From: Nocardia cyriacigeorgica
GTDB lineage: Bacteria; Actinomycetota; Actinomycetes; Mycobacteriales; Mycobacteriaceae
Assembly (NCBI RefSeq): GCF_010868145.1
Contig: NZ_JAAGUY010000002.1
Span: forward strand, 1-34,994
Direction of reading: 5' to 3'
Length of the DNA stretch: 34,994 nt
In this document: positions 33,567 through 34,994 of the stretch, one piece after another
Numbering within the stretch: position 1 is the first letter of the stretch
Layout: each line of letters starts with the position of its first letter
Program-made: the position numbers and the translations under genes
Notes under the pieces: model-generated
Database searches by the model: none
The model's input: the letters and a program-made list of their open reading frames with translations, nothing else
What the model was told of the DNA's origin: nothing

Positions 33567-33614
33567 CGGGCCCTGTCCGGACACCCCCTTGGTGGGTGTG
33601 CCGGACAGGGCCCG
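33567..33614 (-). terminator. terminator of the right-hand mycolyltransferase gene
   Basis: Arms 33567-33580 and 33601-33614 are exact 14-bp inverted copies. Inner ACACCC/GGGTGT pairs continue the stem with one bulged base. It begins 15 nt after the stop codon at 33629. AATTCA follows on the minus strand, so the U tract is weak, but stem strength and position support termination. Confidence 0.75.
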
Positions 33615-33628
33615 GTGGAATGTGCGGC

Positions 33629-34681
33629 TCAGCCGATATGCGCCGACAGATCCGGCGTCATCCGAGCGACCTCCTCCGCCCAGTAGGACCAGGCGTGGAT
33701 ACCGACGTTCGGGAACGAATAGACCACATTGTTGGCGCCGAGCGTCGCCATCCTGACCTGGAAGGCGCGGGTATTGGCCAGGGCCAGCGCCTCCAGCGCC
33801 ATACCGTTCACGGTGCCCGCCGTCGGCCCGTCGGTCGGACCGGGCAGGCCACTGCCCGCCGAGATCCACAGGCGGGTGTTGTGGTCACGCAGCAGCGGCG
33901 CGAACACGAACGGGTCCATCCGCAGCCACTGTGGACCCCACGGCGGGGCCATCGAGTCGACGTTGTAGCCGCCGGCGTCGAGCATGGCCATCCGGATCGC
34001 CTCACGCATACCGGGTGCGGAGATATTCAAGTAACCCGAGTACGAACCGGCGAAGCTGAACTGATCCGGGTGATACGCGGCCAGCGTCAGCGCCGCGCTG
34101 CCACCCATCGACAAACCGAATGCGCCATTGCGGTTCGGATTGAAGCCGAGCCGATCGCGCAGCGCCCAGCGCAGGTTCTGGGTCAGGAACGTCTCCCACT
34201 GATAGCGGTAGCTCTTACCTGGACCCGCGGCGAGCGCGTTGAGAGCACCCGAACCCGAGGACGAGCCGGTGCCCGGCGGTATGCCCGCGAAATTGCTCGG
34301 CGCATTCCAGTCGGCATAGAAGCTGGACATACCGCCGACCGGCATGACGACATTGATGTTCCAGTCCGTCAGCAGCTGCGCGACATTGGTATCGATCTCC
34401 CAGCCGCTCAGCGTCTCGGGAGCACGAAGACCATCCAGGGCGTAGACCACGCGGTTGGTGTTGCCGTCCTTGGCACGGAAGATGCGTGATTTGATCGGGC
34501 CCATCCCGGAATCGACCCAGAAATCGAACCCGGACGGGTTGAACGCCGCCGCGGCGGGCGCAGCCGGACCGGCTATCGAAACCCCGAGGGGAACGAGCAT
34601 CACCGCGGCGACTCCCATCGCCGCACGCCTCACCCATGAGCCGGACCGCACCGATCTACCGGGCCTGCGCGCACTTCGCAT
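33629..34681 (-). CDS. antigen 85-type mycolyltransferase (right-hand copy)
   Basis: The protein is a 350-residue secreted mycolyltransferase. The signal peptide has an Arg-rich start, 'AAMGVAAVMLVPLGVSIAG' and 'APAAAAF' (cleavage near residue 46). The domain includes 'RVVYALDGLRAPETLSGW', 'VVMPVGGMSSFYADWNAPSN', 'YQWETFLTQNLRWAL', nucleophile Ser191 in 'FGLSMGGSAAL' and His329 in 'GIHAWSYW', where the usual 'SGTHSW' is changed. A Gly/Ser/Ala-rich insertion of ~25 residues (~131-157) follows 'NAPSN', in the loop next to the acyl-binding site of the family. ATG 34681 has AAAGG about 9 nt upstream; in-frame starts further out (34723, 34885) would precede the signal peptide with unrelated sequence. 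A 40-bp piece of this gene recurs inverted at the window edge. Confidence 0.94.
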   Translation of the reverse strand: MRSARRPGRSVRSGSWVRRAAMGVAAVMLVPLGVSIAGPAAPAAAAFNPSGFDFWVDSGMGPIKSRIFRAKDGNTNRVVYALDGLRAPETLSGWEIDTNVAQLLTDWNINVVMPVGGMSSFYADWNAPSNFAGIPPGTGSSSGSGALNALAAGPGKSYRYQWETFLTQNLRWALRDRLGFNPNRNGAFGLSMGGSAALTLAAYHPDQFSFAGSYSGYLNISAPGMREAIRMAMLDAGGYNVDSMAPPWGPQWLRMDPFVFAPLLRDHNTRLWISAGSGLPGPTDGPTAGTVNGMALEALALANTRAFQVRMATLGANNVVYSFPNVGIHAWSYWAEEVARMTPDLSAHIG

Positions 34682-34954
34682 TCGACTAGACCTTTCGCCT
34701 GGACAGCCGGTCAGCAATCGCATGGCTACGAAACCGGCCCCGCATCGGGCACCCGGTGACCGCGTCGAACGATCTTGAAACGCGCCCACCTGTGTGCATG
34801 TTCCTGATGTATCAATCGACAATGAATGCCTCCATGTTGCTGGATGGTGATCCATCCCACAACTCGCGAAGCCCTCCGTATGCACATTCGTTGCCGAGAA
34901 GGCCCGGGACGCCCGGCTGAACGAAGCAGGCCGCCCCGCGCGTTATGCGCCGGG
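34682..34954. other. upstream region of the right-hand mycolyltransferase gene
   Basis: I see no convincing gene here. It should hold the promoter of the gene at 33629-34681, but no clear -10/-35 pair stands out. A small dyad GGATGG-TGAT-CCATCC lies at 34842-34857. The plus strand is open in one frame from about 34857 to the edge and encodes 'VAEKARDARLNEAGRPARYAPGGG' before the repeated segment, which resembles nothing I recognise. Confidence 0.4.
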
Positions 34955-34958
34955 CGGC
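34930..34958. terminator. GC-rich hairpin near the right edge
   Basis: GCCGCCC (34930-34936) pairs with GGGCGGC (34952-34958); after one C-C mismatch GCGC pairs with GCGC around GTTAT. This looks like a terminator stem, perhaps for a gene beyond the window, but it runs into the inverted copy of mycolyltransferase sequence that starts at 34955. Confidence 0.35.
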
Positions 34959-34994
34959 GGTATGTCCAGCTTCTATGCCGACTGGAATGCGCCG
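34955..34994 (+). repeat. 40-bp inverted copy of antigen 85 coding sequence
   Basis: Bases 34955-34994 are the exact reverse complement of 34298-34337, which lie inside the right-hand mycolyltransferase gene and encode 'GGMSSFYADWNAP'. On the plus strand the same peptide is read here in frame. The match starts at 34955 and runs to the last base, so its full length is unknown. It could be the start of a divergent paralogue fragment, a small inverted duplication, or an assembly-end artefact. Confidence 0.85.

Noticed and set aside
34834..34920. A 28-codon ORF on the plus strand near the right edge
   Set aside because: It has no ribosome binding site or promoter-like element, its composition is unremarkable, and it lies in the upstream region of a minus-strand gene.
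1..34994. CRISPR array, tRNA, rRNA, insertion sequence or prophage genes
   Set aside because: I saw no regularly spaced direct repeats, no tRNA- or rRNA-like sequence and no transposase or integrase reading frame in the window.

Overview
This is high-GC DNA from a mycolic-acid-producing actinobacterium (order Mycobacteriales). The gene content fits Nocardia or a close relative such as Rhodococcus. That assignment is an inference from locus content, because no rRNA or other taxonomic marker is present. The window carries the core arabinogalactan/mycolate cell-wall locus, corresponding to the M. tuberculosis region from about Rv3789 to Rv3804c, with several genes inserted or flipped.

Layout. 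Positions 1-1630 hold a possible gene end, a small unknown protein and a PNPOx-like flavoprotein. Positions 1663-12685 are the arabinan half. They hold a divergent GtrA-family gene, then dprE1 and dprE2 (overlapping by 4 bp, making decaprenyl-phosphoryl-arabinose), an inverted SnoaL-like gene, aftA (priming arabinosyltransferase), an uncharacterised polytopic membrane protein that resembles a GT-C glycosyltransferase, and a first Emb arabinosyltransferase. Positions 12678-17000 hold a cupin gene, a 53-codon small ORF and a second Emb gene on the opposite strand. A cytosolic cyclophilin (ppiB) follows, bracketed by two long hairpins with a shared core.

Positions 17948-34681 are the mycolate half, all on the minus strand. 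In transcription order from the right they are three antigen-85-type mycolyltransferases (the last carrying C-terminal LGFP repeats), a DUF732-like lipoprotein overlapping a Culp6-type cutinase, an F420-type luciferase-like oxidoreductase, fadD32, then pks13-accD4 (overlapping by 4 bp). FadD32 activates the meromycolate chain, AccD4 carboxylates the alpha chain, Pks13 condenses them, and the antigen 85 enzymes transfer mycolates onto the arabinan made by the left half.

The most striking non-coding pattern is a TAnnnT hexamer (TAGnnT in six of seven cases) lying 7-9 nt before the start codon of gtrA, dprE1, aftA, both emb genes, pks13 and the small ORF. None of these starts has a well-placed ribosome binding site, which suggests leaderless transcripts and also fixes the start codons. 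Other points of interest are the GT-C-like gene between aftA and emb, the flipped second emb gene, a 34-bp perfect palindrome, alternative hairpins before the lipoprotein gene, and a 40-bp inverted copy of antigen 85 coding sequence at the right edge.
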